Below are positions 16,256 through 24,830 of a stretch of DNA of 64,000 nt, one piece after another; within the stretch, counting starts at the first letter, position 1, and each line of letters begins with the position of its first letter. Origin of the DNA: Paenibacillus sp. NFR01 (lineage in GTDB: Bacteria > Bacillota > Bacilli > Paenibacillales > Paenibacillaceae); NCBI RefSeq assembly GCF_900111565.1, contig NZ_FOIK01000001.1, positions 806,001 through 870,000 on the forward strand, given 5' to 3'. The notes below the pieces were generated by a model. The model made no database searches and was not told the DNA's origin. It was given only the letters and a program-made list of their open reading frames with translations. Position numbers and translations under genes: made by a program.

Positions 16256-18982
16256 TTGCCTGTCAAGCACGCCCGGGGGATGAAGATCCGCGGCAAAATC
16301 GCGCTTGGTTATGTGTTAATACTCCTGATGCTGGGACTATTCTTAATGATCGTCTCCAGCCGGATTACCGATCTTGAGCAAGAAACGGTATATTTAAGCA
16401 CCCACGACATGCAGGTTCATGAGCTTTCGTACCAAATCGAAAAAAACGTGCTCGATATGGAGACCGGCCAGCGCGGGTACGCCCTGACCGGCACTGAGGA
16501 CTATTTAAAGCCTTATAATGACGGGCTGGTCGGCTGGCGGATCAATTCCGCAAAATTAAAAGAGCTGATTGCCGACAATCCGGAGCAGATGCGGAATCTA
16601 AACAATATCCTGGCCAGTATCGAGGATTGGATTGATAAGGCGGGAGAGCCGGTCATCGAAATGAAGCGCGGCGGGCAAGATGAGGCGCTGAGCACTTTTT
16701 TTCTTACCGACGACGCCGGGAAATCCATCGTCGATCTCATTCGCTCGCAGTCCGACTACTTTCGCAGCAACGAGCGCATGTTGACCGCGGAGCGCATTGC
16801 CGATCTGAAGGACAGCAATCATAAGCTGCTGGTTACGATTTACATATTGTGGGGCCTAGTCGCATTGCTGGCCGCACTGATCGTCTCGCTGCTCTCCGGC
16901 AGCATCGTCAAGCCCCTGCGCAGCGTCATTGAGGCCATCGGTTCAATTGCCGGAGGCGGCAACCTGTCCCAGCGGATTACCGTCAAATCGCAGGACGAAA
17001 CCTATGATCTCGCCATGGCGACCAACAGGCTGCTGGAGACGGTGCAGCAGGAGCAGTGGGGCAGCGAGCAGATCAGCCTGATGTCGATGTCTCTTCAGGA
17101 GCAATCAAACGATTTGGCCGGGCTGTGCCGCACATTTGTAAACAAGCTGGCCCTGATCCTCGAGGTTCAATACAGCGTGATATACGTGCTGGACGGCGAC
17201 GATCAGTACAAGCGGATCTACTCCTATGCGGGCAGCGAGGAGCGGGAGGTTCACATGGGCGCCGAGCGGATTGCTTCCGGCGAAGGGTTGCTGGGACAAT
17301 GTGCCGTCGACAAACGTATCCGGATTCTTGAGGATTTGCCGGCAGACTACATCAGCATCAATTCCGGTCTCGGACGAACGGCGCCGCGCTATATTGCAAT
17401 TACGCCGATCTTGTTCGAGAACAAGACGGTTGCCGTGCTTGAAGCCGCGTCGCTGACGAAATGGTCCCCGTTTCACATGAAAATGCTGACGGAGCTGCTT
17501 ACGATGATGGGCGTTACCCTCAATTCGGTGACGACGCGTATGGAGATCCAGAAGCTGTACGGTGAATCCCAGGCCATGAACGAGGAGCTGCAGGTCCAGT
17601 CGGAGGAGCTTCAAGTCCAATCGGAAGAGCTGCAAGGTTATACCAAGGAGCTTTTAACGTTGAACCAGGCGCTGAAGGAGCAAAAAACAGCGGTCGAAAA
17701 AACGGCTGTCGAGCTGGAACGTTACAATGATGAGCTGGAACTCAGCTCGCGTTATAAATCGGAGTTCCTGGCCAATATGTCGCATGAGCTGCGGACGCCG
17801 CTGAACAGCATGCTGATTCTGTCTCAACTGCTTTCCGAGAACCGCAATGGAACGCTGAACGAAGAAGAACTGAGCTATGCTTCGGTCATCAATTCTTCGG
17901 GCAGCGAGCTCCTTTCGATGATCAACGACATCCTTGATTTGTCCAAGGTCGAAGCCGGAAAAATGCAGGTGGAGATGGATGCGGTGAATTTAACCGAGCT
18001 TCCATCGATGCTTAGGGGCTATTTTGACCAAACAGCGGAGCAGAAGCAGCTTGATTTTAAAATTAGGCTGGAAGACAACGTGCCGGATCTTTTCTACAGC
18101 GATGAAATGAGACTGCATCAGATACTGCGCAATCTGCTGTCCAATAGCTTCAAATTTACCGAACAAGGCGAAGTCGAAGTGGTCATCCGCCGCCTTGAGC
18201 ATTATGAGGATAAGGATTACGCGCCTGAAGGGCCGGTGCTGGCCTTTGCGGTCCGGGACAGCGGGATCGGCGTCTCCGAGCAAAACCGCGAGCTGATCTT
18301 CGAAGCGTTCCGCCAGGCGGACGGATCAACCGCACGGAAATTCGGCGGCACCGGCCTGGGCTTATCCATCTCCTTACAGCTCGCCAAGCTGCTTAGCGGT
18401 CATATTACACTTGAGAGCAGCGTCGGCTACGGCAGCACGTTTACCTTATACCTGCCTTGCTGGGAAGAGATTCCCGAGCTTGAAGAGGCAGAAGGGGAGC
18501 ATGGAGATGTGACGGAACCTCAGGCGGAATGGCTTGGGTGGCAAGAAGCAGCTGCTGCAGAAGAGAAACTGACTTCGATCAGCGCCGGAGATGTTTTACA
18601 CGGTAAAACCGTACTGATTGTCGATGATGACCTGCGCAATATTTTCGCATTGCAAAAAGGGCTCGAGCCTTACGGGATGAACATCCTAACCGCGCAGAAC
18701 GGTTACGAATGCCTCCAGATTCTCAGGGTGCAGCCCGGTATCGATATTATTTTGCTGGACATTATGATGCCGGACCTGGATGGCTATGACACCCTGTCAA
18801 TTGTCCGCGAGGAGCTGCAAATGACGGAACTTCCGATTATCGCAATCTCTGCCAAGACGATGAAGGAAGAACGGGAGCGATGTCTGACCGTAGGGGCAAG
18901 CGACTTTATCAGCAAGCCGGTGAACCTGGAGGAGGTCGTCAACCGGATGTGCTGGTGGCTGGTCCATGGTGCAGATTCGTAA
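16256..18982 (+). CDS. Hybrid sensor histidine kinase (CHASE3-HAMP-GAF-HisKA-HATPase-REC)
   Basis: A 908-residue membrane kinase. After a first helix at about 18-38 comes a CHASE3 sensor (ETGQRGYALTGTEDYLKPY, core TGQRGYALTG), a second helix near 195-215, HAMP, a GAF domain at about 280-425, a repetitive coiled coil with VQSEELQ repeats, HisKA with phospho-acceptor His510 in NMSHELRTPLN, HATPase with GTGLGLSI, and a C-terminal receiver with Asp835 in LLDIMMPDLDG. The start is taken as TTG at 16256, seven bases after GGAGGG; ATGs at 16229 and 16241 have no ribosome site. No output regulator adjoins it, so the phosphorelay partner is elsewhere. Confidence 0.93.
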   Translation: MPVKHARGMKIRGKIALGYVLILLMLGLFLMIVSSRITDLEQETVYLSTHDMQVHELSYQIEKNVLDMETGQRGYALTGTEDYLKPYNDGLVGWRINSAKLKELIADNPEQMRNLNNILASIEDWIDKAGEPVIEMKRGGQDEALSTFFLTDDAGKSIVDLIRSQSDYFRSNERMLTAERIADLKDSNHKLLVTIYILWGLVALLAALIVSLLSGSIVKPLRSVIEAIGSIAGGGNLSQRITVKSQDETYDLAMATNRLLETVQQEQWGSEQISLMSMSLQEQSNDLAGLCRTFVNKLALILEVQYSVIYVLDGDDQYKRIYSYAGSEEREVHMGAERIASGEGLLGQCAVDKRIRILEDLPADYISINSGLGRTAPRYIAITPILFENKTVAVLEAASLTKWSPFHMKMLTELLTMMGVTLNSVTTRMEIQKLYGESQAMNEELQVQSEELQVQSEELQGYTKELLTLNQALKEQKTAVEKTAVELERYNDELELSSRYKSEFLANMSHELRTPLNSMLILSQLLSENRNGTLNEEELSYASVINSSGSELLSMINDILDLSKVEAGKMQVEMDAVNLTELPSMLRGYFDQTAEQKQLDFKIRLEDNVPDLFYSDEMRLHQILRNLLSNSFKFTEQGEVEVVIRRLEHYEDKDYAPEGPVLAFAVRDSGIGVSEQNRELIFEAFRQADGSTARKFGGTGLGLSISLQLAKLLSGHITLESSVGYGSTFTLYLPCWEEIPELEEAEGEHGDVTEPQAEWLGWQEAAAAEEKLTSISAGDVLHGKTVLIVDDDLRNIFALQKGLEPYGMNILTAQNGYECLQILRVQPGIDIILLDIMMPDLDGYDTLSIVREELQMTELPIIAISAKTMKEERERCLTVGASDFISKPVNLEEVVNRMCWWLVHGADS

Positions 18983-19009
18983 TATCATCTGCTGCGAAAA
19001 TAATTTTCA

Positions 19010-19038
19010 TTGACGGATGGTTAAAGCTGTTTTATGAT
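19010..19038 (+). promoter_or_regulatory. SigA promoter of the glcT-PTS operon
   Basis: TTGACG and TATGAT separated by exactly 17 bp. The transcript would start about 30 nt before the RAT hairpin. Confidence 0.7.
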
Positions 19039-19063
19039 AAGCACATAAATGATCATTTATATC

Positions 19064-19093
19064 GAATGGCGTGTTACCGCGAGGGCATGAGCC
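19064..19093 (+). promoter_or_regulatory. RAT antiterminator site for GlcT
   Basis: GTGTTACC (19071-19078) and GGGCATGAGCC (19083-19093) flank a short loop, matching the conserved GTGTTAC and GGCATGAG of GlcT ribonucleic antiterminator targets as I know them from B. subtilis ptsG. The 3' end (GAGCC) is also the 5' arm of the following terminator, so the two structures exclude each other. Confidence 0.75.
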
Positions 19094-19134
19094 AGGAATT
19101 GTCTAATATATGCAGACAATTCTTGGCTCTTTTT
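19089..19134 (+). terminator. Leader terminator controlled by GlcT
   Basis: GAGCCAGGAATTGTCT / AGACAATTCTTGGCTC, a 16-bp stem with one mismatch and a nine-base loop, followed by TTTTT. It lies before the glcT start and overlaps the RAT. Confidence 0.9.
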
Positions 19135-19179
19135 GGTTTGAATGGGGCATTATGAACATAAGGGAAAGGAGAGGACAGT

Positions 19180-20046
19180 TTGCCGCGCGAACTCGGGCAA
19201 TTTCAAGTAATGAGAGTCATCGGAAATAACGTGGTCATGGCCCACGGCGGAAAAAACGATAAAGAGTATGTCATTATTGGCAAGGGCATCGGCTTCGGGA
19301 TGAAAGATGGGAGCCTGATCGAAGGCAGTGACCGTCGAATCGAGAAGCTGTTCCGGTTGGAAGACAAGGACGAATGGAGCCAGGTGCAGATTTTGCTGGA
19401 AGATATCGATCCGAAAGTCATGAAGATCACCGATGAGATCATCGGAGACATTACCCGTGAATTTCCCGGCAAGCTGAACGATAAGATCTATCTGGCCCTG
19501 CCGAGCCACATCCAATTTACGGTCTACCGGCTGCGCAGCGGCATGGATATTATCAATCCTTTCCTGCAAGAAACCAAGTTAACGTTTCCGAAGGAATATG
19601 AGATCGCTTTCAAGGCGGCGGAGAAAATCAGCGCCGGCTTTAACGTCGACATCCCGGAAGACGAGGTTGGTTTTCTGACCTATCATGTCTATTCGGCAGT
19701 AAGCAATGTGCCGGTCGGGCAGTTGGTCAAGGCGTCGAATATGGTCAGCGAGCTGCTGGATATGATCCGCGTGGAACGGGATGTGACGTTTGAACGGGGA
19801 AGCATGAATCATGTACGGCTGATGATCCACCTGCGCTTTACGCTGGAGCGGATTCTGCAAGGCTCCTTCATTGATAATCCGTTTGTGAAACATATCAAAA
19901 AGGAATATAAGGAAGAATACCAATTGGCCCAAAAACTGGGCAAGGTGATGGAAACCGCGCTTCAAACCGAGGTCCCTGAAGAAGAGCTGTGCTTTATGGC
20001 CATGCATTTGCACCGGCTGTTTCAAACCCCGAAGACGGAAAAATAG
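19180..20046 (+). CDS. glcT: BglG-family transcription antiterminator GlcT
   Basis: A 288-residue antiterminator with an N-terminal CAT RNA-binding domain (residues about 8-60, VIGNNVVMAHG) and two PTS regulation domains, PRD1 to about 170 and PRD2 to the end, each with conserved histidines. Active dimers bind the RAT and prevent the leader terminator; phosphorylation by the PTS sugar transporter in the absence of sugar inactivates it. The TTG start follows AAAGGAGAGG. Because RAT and terminator lie upstream of glcT itself, GlcT controls its own synthesis together with the two PTS genes. Confidence 0.9.
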   Translation: MPRELGQFQVMRVIGNNVVMAHGGKNDKEYVIIGKGIGFGMKDGSLIEGSDRRIEKLFRLEDKDEWSQVQILLEDIDPKVMKITDEIIGDITREFPGKLNDKIYLALPSHIQFTVYRLRSGMDIINPFLQETKLTFPKEYEIAFKAAEKISAGFNVDIPEDEVGFLTYHVYSAVSNVPVGQLVKASNMVSELLDMIRVERDVTFERGSMNHVRLMIHLRFTLERILQGSFIDNPFVKHIKKEYKEEYQLAQKLGKVMETALQTEVPEEELCFMAMHLHRLFQTPKTEK

Positions 20047-20068
20047 CAGCTTGAGAGGAGGACGGGGA

Positions 20069-20587
20069 GTGTTTTCCAAATGGAAGTCCCGCAAAAATGA
20101 TCGGCTCGGCAATGAAGCCGGCCCACAAATTGAAATTAAAGCACCGCTTACCGGCCGCTGCATTCCTTTAACGGAGGTGCCGGACGCCATGTTCGCCGGC
20201 GGCCAAATGGGAAGCGGCACCGCGATCCTGCCGGACGAAGGCCGGCTGCTCGCCCCGTTTGACGGGAAGGTCGCGCATATCGTAAAAACCGGCCATGCGC
20301 TGATTCTTGAACATCCTTCGGGTCTTCAGCTGCTGCTACATCTGGGGATCGATACGGTCAGCCTGAAAGGCGAGGGTTTTAACCCTCGCGTCTCCGCAGG
20401 AGATGTCGTCAGCGCCGGCCAAATATTGATTGAGTTCGATCTGGACGTCATTCGCACAGCCGGACTGAGCATCGCATCGCCGGTCATTGTTACCGGCGGA
20501 GAAACCGAGTTCACGGTAACCGAATGTCATTACGGTCCGGTGCGCGCAGGTGAGCACCCGATCTTACAAGCGGCTTTAAAGCAATAA
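20069..20587 (+). CDS. PTS glucose-type EIIA protein, free-standing
   Basis: A 172-residue EIIA of the glucose superfamily. The phosphorylated His91 is in LLLHLGIDTV and its partner His76 opens HALILEH, almost the same numbering as E. coli EIIA-Glc (75 and 90). It passes phosphate from HPr to the EIIB domain of the transporter. The start is GTG at 20069, seven bases after AGAGGAGG; the frame also opens at a TTG at 20051. It lies 22 bp after glcT and 49 bp before the EIICB gene. In B. subtilis PtsG this domain is fused to EIICB; here it is separate. Confidence 0.92.
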   Translation: MFSKWKSRKNDRLGNEAGPQIEIKAPLTGRCIPLTEVPDAMFAGGQMGSGTAILPDEGRLLAPFDGKVAHIVKTGHALILEHPSGLQLLLHLGIDTVSLKGEGFNPRVSAGDVVSAGQILIEFDLDVIRTAGLSIASPVIVTGGETEFTVTECHYGPVRAGEHPILQAALKQ

Positions 20588-20636
20588 TCACATAAAACGC
20601 ATTACCCATTTTAGAACCCGAAAGGATGAGTTATTG

Positions 20637-22091
20637 ATGCTGGCTTTTTTGCAAAAACTAGGCAAGTCGTTGATGCTTCCGGTGGCTACGCTTCCGGCGG
20701 CGGCGATTCTGCAAGGCATCGCTCTTGTTAACTATGAAAAGGATTTGCATCTGGGAAGTACGGTCGGCGGCTTCCTGAACGATTATGTCTCCCCGTTCCT
20801 CAATGCTGGCGCAGGGGCTATCTTTGGCAACCTTGCGTTGATCTTCGCGATCGGGGTCGCCATCGGTTTTGCCGGAGACGCGGTTGCGGCATTGTCGGCA
20901 CTGATTTCCTACGAAGTGTTGATCAAGGTTCTGGCTATCGTTCCGGCCCAGTTCTCATTTATCGGCGACGACGTCAAGCTCGACATGAGCGTGCTCGGCG
21001 GTATTTTTGCAGGCGCATGGGCGGCCTACCTGTATAAACGCTATCATAATATCAAATTGCCGGATTGGCTCGGTTTCTTCTCCGGCAAACGGTTCGTACC
21101 GATTATTACCGCAGTATCCACGATGATCCTTGCTGTACTCATCGGCATGATCTGGAGCCCGATCCAAGACGTTATCAGCGATTTCGGCAACTGGATTGTC
21201 GGACTCGGCGCCATCGGTGCTTTCTTCTTCGGTCTGGCAAACCGCTTGCTTATTCCGTTTGGCCTGCATCACGTAATCAACTCCATCGCCTGGTTCCAGC
21301 TCGGCGACTTCACCAATGCCGCCGGTGATGTGGTACATGGCGACTTGACCCGTTACTTCGCGGGAGATAAATCGGCAGGGATGTTTATGGCCGGCTTCTT
21401 CCCGATCATGATGTTCGCCCTCCCGGGCGCGGCGCTAGCCTTCATTCACACCGCTAAGCCGGAAAAACGCAAGCTGGTCGCTTCGATCTTTATCGGTTCG
21501 GCAATCGCTTCGTTCCTGACAGGGATTACAGAGCCGCTTGAATTCTCCTTTATGTTCGTTGCGCCGCTTCTATACGGGGTGCATGCAGTGCTCACCGGTT
21601 TGGCCATGGCATTGTTCTATGTGCTTGACGTGAAGCTAGGGTTCGGGTTTTCGGCGGGGTTAATCGACTACCTGCTGGGCCTGAAGCTATCGACGAATGC
21701 CTGGATGCTGATTCCGGTCGGTATAGTCGCTTTTGCGCTCTATTACTTCCTGTTCCGGTTTATCATCTTGAAATTCAACCTCAAGACGCCGGGCCGCGAG
21801 GACGATATCGACGATGAAATTGTGGATCTGCCTGCCGGCGGAACGGCGGCATCGGGTTCGTCCAGAGCTGCCAAAATCCTGGAGAACATCGGCGGTCCGG
21901 AGAACATCACCAACATCGATGCCTGCATCACCCGTTTGCGGCTGACCGTAAAGGATGAGAAGGCGGTTAAGGATTCCGCGCTCAAGCAGCTTGGCGCATC
22001 CGGCGTGATGCGGCTTGGCCAAGGCGCTGTGCAGGTAGTGTTCGGACCGCAGTCCGAGCAAATCAAGGATGAAATCAAAAAACTAATGTAA
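20637..22091 (+). CDS. PTS EIICB transporter, N-acetylglucosamine/glucose family (NagE-like)
   Basis: A 484-residue permease: EIIC (about 1-390, roughly ten membrane segments) then EIIB with phospho-Cys430 in [12 protein letters not shown]. It imports and phosphorylates a sugar. Segments such as [19 protein letters not shown] (core [15 protein letters not shown]), [21 protein letters not shown] and [13 protein letters not shown] read closer to NagE/NagP than to PtsG, while GlcT control points to glucose, so specificity stays open. The ATG at 20637 follows AAAGGA. No EIIA is fused; the preceding gene supplies it. A terminator follows, closing the glcT operon. Confidence 0.9.
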   Translation: MLAFLQKLGKSLMLPVATLPAAAILQGIALVNYEKDLHLGSTVGGFLNDYVSPFLNAGAGAIFGNLALIFAIGVAIGFAGDAVAALSALISYEVLIKVLAIVPAQFSFIGDDVKLDMSVLGGIFAGAWAAYLYKRYHNIKLPDWLGFFSGKRFVPIITAVSTMILAVLIGMIWSPIQDVISDFGNWIVGLGAIGAFFFGLANRLLIPFGLHHVINSIAWFQLGDFTNAAGDVVHGDLTRYFAGDKSAGMFMAGFFPIMMFALPGAALAFIHTAKPEKRKLVASIFIGSAIASFLTGITEPLEFSFMFVAPLLYGVHAVLTGLAMALFYVLDVKLGFGFSAGLIDYLLGLKLSTNAWMLIPVGIVAFALYYFLFRFIILKFNLKTPGREDDIDDEIVDLPAGGTAASGSSRAAKILENIGGPENITNIDACITRLRLTVKDEKAVKDSALKQLGASGVMRLGQGAVQVVFGPQSEQIKDEIKKLM

Positions 22092-22106
22092 CAGCTTCGC
22101 ATTCGG

Positions 22107-22148
22107 GAAGCAGGGGCCAAATGTCATTTTGGTCCTTGCTTCTTTGAT
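22107..22148 (+). terminator. Terminator after the PTS operon
   Basis: GAAGCAGGGGCCAAA / TTTGGTCCTTGCTTC forms a long stem with two wobble or mismatch positions, followed by TTTG and a later T-rich tract. Confidence 0.75.
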
Positions 22149-22176
22149 TATTTTTCAGACGAAAGGAGAGAGCGTA

Positions 22177-23712
22177 TTGTCATTGCTCATTAAACGAAGG
22201 ATTGTTCGGGAAATAGAAGGAGGGGAGCCAGGCAGAAAGTTGACGTATGCGGAATTTGAAACGGCGCTGATTCAAAAACGCAATCAGATGATGGCCTATA
22301 TCATATTGTTCATCTCTTTGGTGGCAACGGTATTTTTATTTCTGGAGGGCTGGCGCACGGGTTTGATTACCGCCGGGGCGTGCCTTGTACTGAACGGGCT
22401 TCTTTTCATCGCAGTTAAAAAGAAAATCGGTGTGCTGGCGATGCCTTATGCCATAGCGATTCTGTCGGCGCTGCTGATGATTTATGTAAATGGGGTTCAG
22501 CCGGATTTAATCTCCTTGATCAGCTTCGCCATTCTGCTTCTGTTATACCCTACATACGGGCCGCTGCTCTTGTATAGCATTCTTTGCGTAGCCCAATTGA
22601 ATTACTTTATTCTGAACCCGGTAGATAACGGATTTCCTCCTTATGAAGCAGGCGACAATCTCAAGATGCTGATCCCGCTGGTCATCCTGTTTATCTTGTC
22701 CAATATATCCCGGCAGCTGATCCGCGGTTCGTTTGACCGGAGCACCGAATCCGAGCAATCCAAACAGGAGCTGGAGCATTTACTGTCGGAGATGGGGGAT
22801 TCGATCCGGAAAATGAGCAAATTTAACCGCAGCCTGCAAAATGACGTGCAGATCACCGGTGCGATTACCGGCGAACTTGCGCAGTCTTTTGCCGAAATGG
22901 CCCGGGGCATCGAGAGCCAGGCCTCCAGCGTCAATGATATTTCCGGCGCGCTCGGGGGAGCCAATACGGCGATACGAACCGTGGCTTCCAACTCTGTAAC
23001 GATGCTGGAACTGAGTAGCGCCACGGCGGATTCCATCCACCGCGGCAACGAGCAGGTCGTCAGCTTGGCGGCCGGCATCGGCGACCTTAGCTCCATGATG
23101 GCCGGGATCGGCGAAGCGATGGAGGAGCTGAATGAGCAAAACCGCACGATCGGCGACATTGTCGGAACGATTCAATCCATCGCTTCGGAGACGAATCTGC
23201 TCGCCTTGAATGCGGCTATTGAAGCGGCCCGCGCAGGAGAGCATGGACGCGGTTTTGCCGTCGTATCCGCTCAGGTGCGGAAGCTGGCGGAGAACTCCCA
23301 CCGCTCGGCAGGCGAGATCGAGCAGCGTCTCGGTCGGCTGCGGCTTAAAGTGCAGGAGGTTACAGGCCTGATGGAACAAGGCCAAGGGATGATCGCGGCC
23401 AGCGAATCGACGGTAAAACATTCGGAGCTGGTCTTCCGTGAACTGGCGGATATCGCCGACAAGGTGGTTGAACAGGCCCGGGAGGTAGAAGAAAAAACGC
23501 TGGAGGTCCAATCCTCCTCGGACGTCATTATCGCAGAGGTGGAGACCATATCGGCGGTTACCGAGCAATCCAGCGCCGCTACGCAGGAAATTCTGGCAGG
23601 CGTGGAAGAACAGCGCATACTGGTAAACGACGTCGTTTCCGGTTTCGGCAAGCTGGATGAATTGATCGGTGGCCTGGAAACGCTCGCTGCAGCGAAGGCC
23701 AAAACGGAGTAG
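22177..23712 (+). CDS. Methyl-accepting chemotaxis protein with a membrane-embedded sensor region
   Basis: A 511-residue chemoreceptor. Residues about 35-190 hold five or six hydrophobic segments with short loops instead of the usual large extracellular domain. A coiled coil follows without an obvious HAMP, then the MCP signalling domain with the hairpin tip motif [20 protein letters not shown] near residue 336. It would relay signals to CheA/CheW. The frame opens upstream, but AAAGGAGAG precedes the TTG at 22177. It lies directly after the PTS terminator and before its own terminator, so it is monocistronic. Confidence 0.9.
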   Translation: MSLLIKRRIVREIEGGEPGRKLTYAEFETALIQKRNQMMAYIILFISLVATVFLFLEGWRTGLITAGACLVLNGLLFIAVKKKIGVLAMPYAIAILSALLMIYVNGVQPDLISLISFAILLLLYPTYGPLLLYSILCVAQLNYFILNPVDNGFPPYEAGDNLKMLIPLVILFILSNISRQLIRGSFDRSTESEQSKQELEHLLSEMGDSIRKMSKFNRSLQNDVQITGAITGELAQSFAEMARGIESQASSVNDISGALGGANTAIRTVASNSVTMLELSSATADSIHRGNEQVVSLAAGIGDLSSMMAGIGEAMEELNEQNRTIGDIVGTIQSIASETNLLALNAAIEAARAGEHGRGFAVVSAQVRKLAENSHRSAGEIEQRLGRLRLKVQEVTGLMEQGQGMIAASESTVKHSELVFRELADIADKVVEQAREVEEKTLEVQSSSDVIIAEVETISAVTEQSSAATQEILAGVEEQRILVNDVVSGFGKLDELIGGLETLAAAKAKTE

Positions 23713-23714
23713 AT

Positions 23715-23766
23715 AAAAGGGGCTGTCTCGAAGCCGTGAAACGGCTGCCGGAACGGCCCCTTTTTT
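23715..23766. terminator. Bidirectional terminator between the chemoreceptor and the small minus-strand gene
   Basis: AAAAGGGGCTGT pairs with ACGGCCCCTTTT, with an inner AGCCG/CGGCT stem. T runs lie on both strands. Confidence 0.85.
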
Positions 23767-23776
23767 CGTGTTCTTT

Positions 23777-24025
23777 TTAGTGACGCTCAAGCAGCAGAAA
23801 TCCGCTGATGCTGGACGTTTTTTGCCGGTGTACAATCCGGAAGCCGACGTCGTTATCGCGCAGGCAAGCCAGGGCTATACTTAGCAGGGCACCTGGCCGT
23901 AAGTCTTGCCGGCAAGGCGAAGCATTGCCGATGATCCGTACCGAGACGATGCGGCGCGCCGAGCCGGGAACCAGCGGGTTCCGGCTCCAGGTGATGAGAA
24001 CGAGATCAGGTTGACGGGTAGCCAA
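23777..24025 (-). CDS. Hypothetical small protein
   Basis: An 82-residue frame beginning at a TTG with GAGGTGG seven bases before it and ending just before a bidirectional terminator. The sequence LATRQPDLVLITWSRNP at the N terminus and a hydrophobic GALLSIALACL stretch look protein-like, but I recognise no family and no motif. The opposite strand has a shorter frame without a ribosome site. It could be a genuine small gene convergent with the chemoreceptor; support is only the ribosome site and the terminator. Confidence 0.45.
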   Translation of the reverse strand: MATRQPDLVLITWSRNPLVPGSARRIVSVRIIGNASPCRQDLRPGALLSIALACLRDNDVGFRIVHRQKTSSISGFLLLERH

Positions 24026-24138
24026 GTCGATCCACCTCTTTTTCTGCAAAATATTGGTGCTCAATAGAATATTATGTTTGCAGGCAAAGGATGGTATGGT
24101 TACTGCGGCAAAAATAGGGAAGGGGGTTAAATATCCTC

Positions 24139-24316
24139 TTGTGTTATCGACAATACCGAGTATAATACTTGGTGTATAGCGAATCAGGTGCCGGCGTATT
24201 GCCCTAGCGAAGCAAATTCAGGGGCGGTGCATCCGGATCGTATTTTCCCTGTTCTTCAACTGTAAATGAATCGACAAAAAGCAGCCTCATCTTAAGAGAA
24301 GGGCTGCTTTTATTTT
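24139..24316 (+). ncRNA. Candidate small RNA or untranslated transcript
   Basis: The 309-bp gap 24026-24334 has no convincing gene. It contains TTGTGT, 16 bp, TATAAT (24161-24166) inside the imperfect inverted repeat TACCGAGTAT / TACTTGGTGTA, and ends with a hairpin terminator at 24276-24316. Together these could give a transcript of about 140 nt. No known riboswitch or RNA family is recognised. Confidence 0.25.
24276..24316. terminator. Terminator after the HxlR-family gene (works on either strand)
   Basis: AAAAAGCAGCCT / AGGGCTGCTTTTA with T runs on both sides. On the minus strand it lies just after the regulator gene. Confidence 0.8.
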
Positions 24317-24334
24317 GAGGGGAGATGGTTCATA

Positions 24335-24661
24335 TCAGCCGCTCGCGCCGACTTCGATCCACTCTGTCGACCATGCGCCGATCTCGCCCAGAATGGGAGC
24401 CAGCGCCCGGCCTTTGTCAGTGAGGGAATATTCGATGCGAACGGGAATTTCCGGGTAAACGGTACGTTGGATGATCCCCTCGGTCTCCATTTCTTTCAGC
24501 CGGTCGGACAATACTTTGCCGCTCAAATTGGACAGGCAGCTTTCGATTTCGCCGAAGCGGCGCGGCCCCTGCATCAGCACGAAAACGATAAGCGCGACCC
24601 AGCGTTTGCTGAGCAGATCCACCGCTTTCTCAAAACGCGGACACATTTCGAAAGATTTCAT
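24335..24661 (-). CDS. HxlR-family redox-sensing repressor (YodB/CatR-like)
   Basis: A 108-residue winged-helix protein closely resembling B. subtilis YodB and CatR: MCPRFEKAVDLLSKRW at the N terminus, GPRRFGEIE, LSDRLKEME, then the wing PVRIEYSLTDKG. Cys7 in EMCPRF is at the position of the reactive Cys of YodB, which senses quinones and diamide through disulfides. Start: an upstream ATG at 24682 lacks a ribosome site; GGGGTGATC precedes the ATG at 24661. It is divergent from the GTP cyclohydrolase II gene, and two YodB-like boxes lie between them, one per promoter. Confidence 0.87.
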   Translation of the reverse strand: MKSFEMCPRFEKAVDLLSKRWVALIVFVLMQGPRRFGEIESCLSNLSGKVLSDRLKEMETEGIIQRTVYPEIPVRIEYSLTDKGRALAPILGEIGAWSTEWIEVGASG

Positions 24662-24691
24662 GTTGATCACCCCTGCATTCATTATATCATA

Positions 24692-24706
24692 AACTTACGA
24701 AAAGTT
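24692..24706 (-). promoter_or_regulatory. YodB/CatR-like box near the hxlR-type gene
   Basis: On the minus strand AACTTTTCGTAAGTT, about 12 of 15 positions matching the YodB operator as I recall it (TACTNTTTGNAAGTA). It lies 31-45 bp upstream of the regulator start: likely autoregulatory. Confidence 0.5.
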
Positions 24707-24764
24707 ATTATAAATATTTAAATATATGTTATAACTTGACGAGATTATATTACAATGATAAACT

Positions 24765-24779
24765 TACTTACAAATAGTT
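24765..24779 (-). promoter_or_regulatory. YodB/CatR-like box near the ribA-type gene
   Basis: On the minus strand AACTATTTGTAAGTA, 14 of 15 positions matching the recalled YodB operator. It lies 52-66 bp upstream of the cyclohydrolase start. Confidence 0.6.
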
Positions 24780-24830
24780 ACTTAACACTTATACCGAACT
24801 TTCACTTCTGAAACAAAGGAAGGTGCAACA

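Noticed and set aside
19064..19134. Riboswitch as an explanation of the glcT leader
   Set aside because: The sequence matches a GlcT RAT overlapping a terminator, and glcT follows directly; no ligand-binding RNA core is seen.
24074..24130. An 18-codon frame with a Gly- and Cys-containing peptide in the gap before the redox regulator
   Set aside because: No ribosome binding site, and length is within chance expectation.
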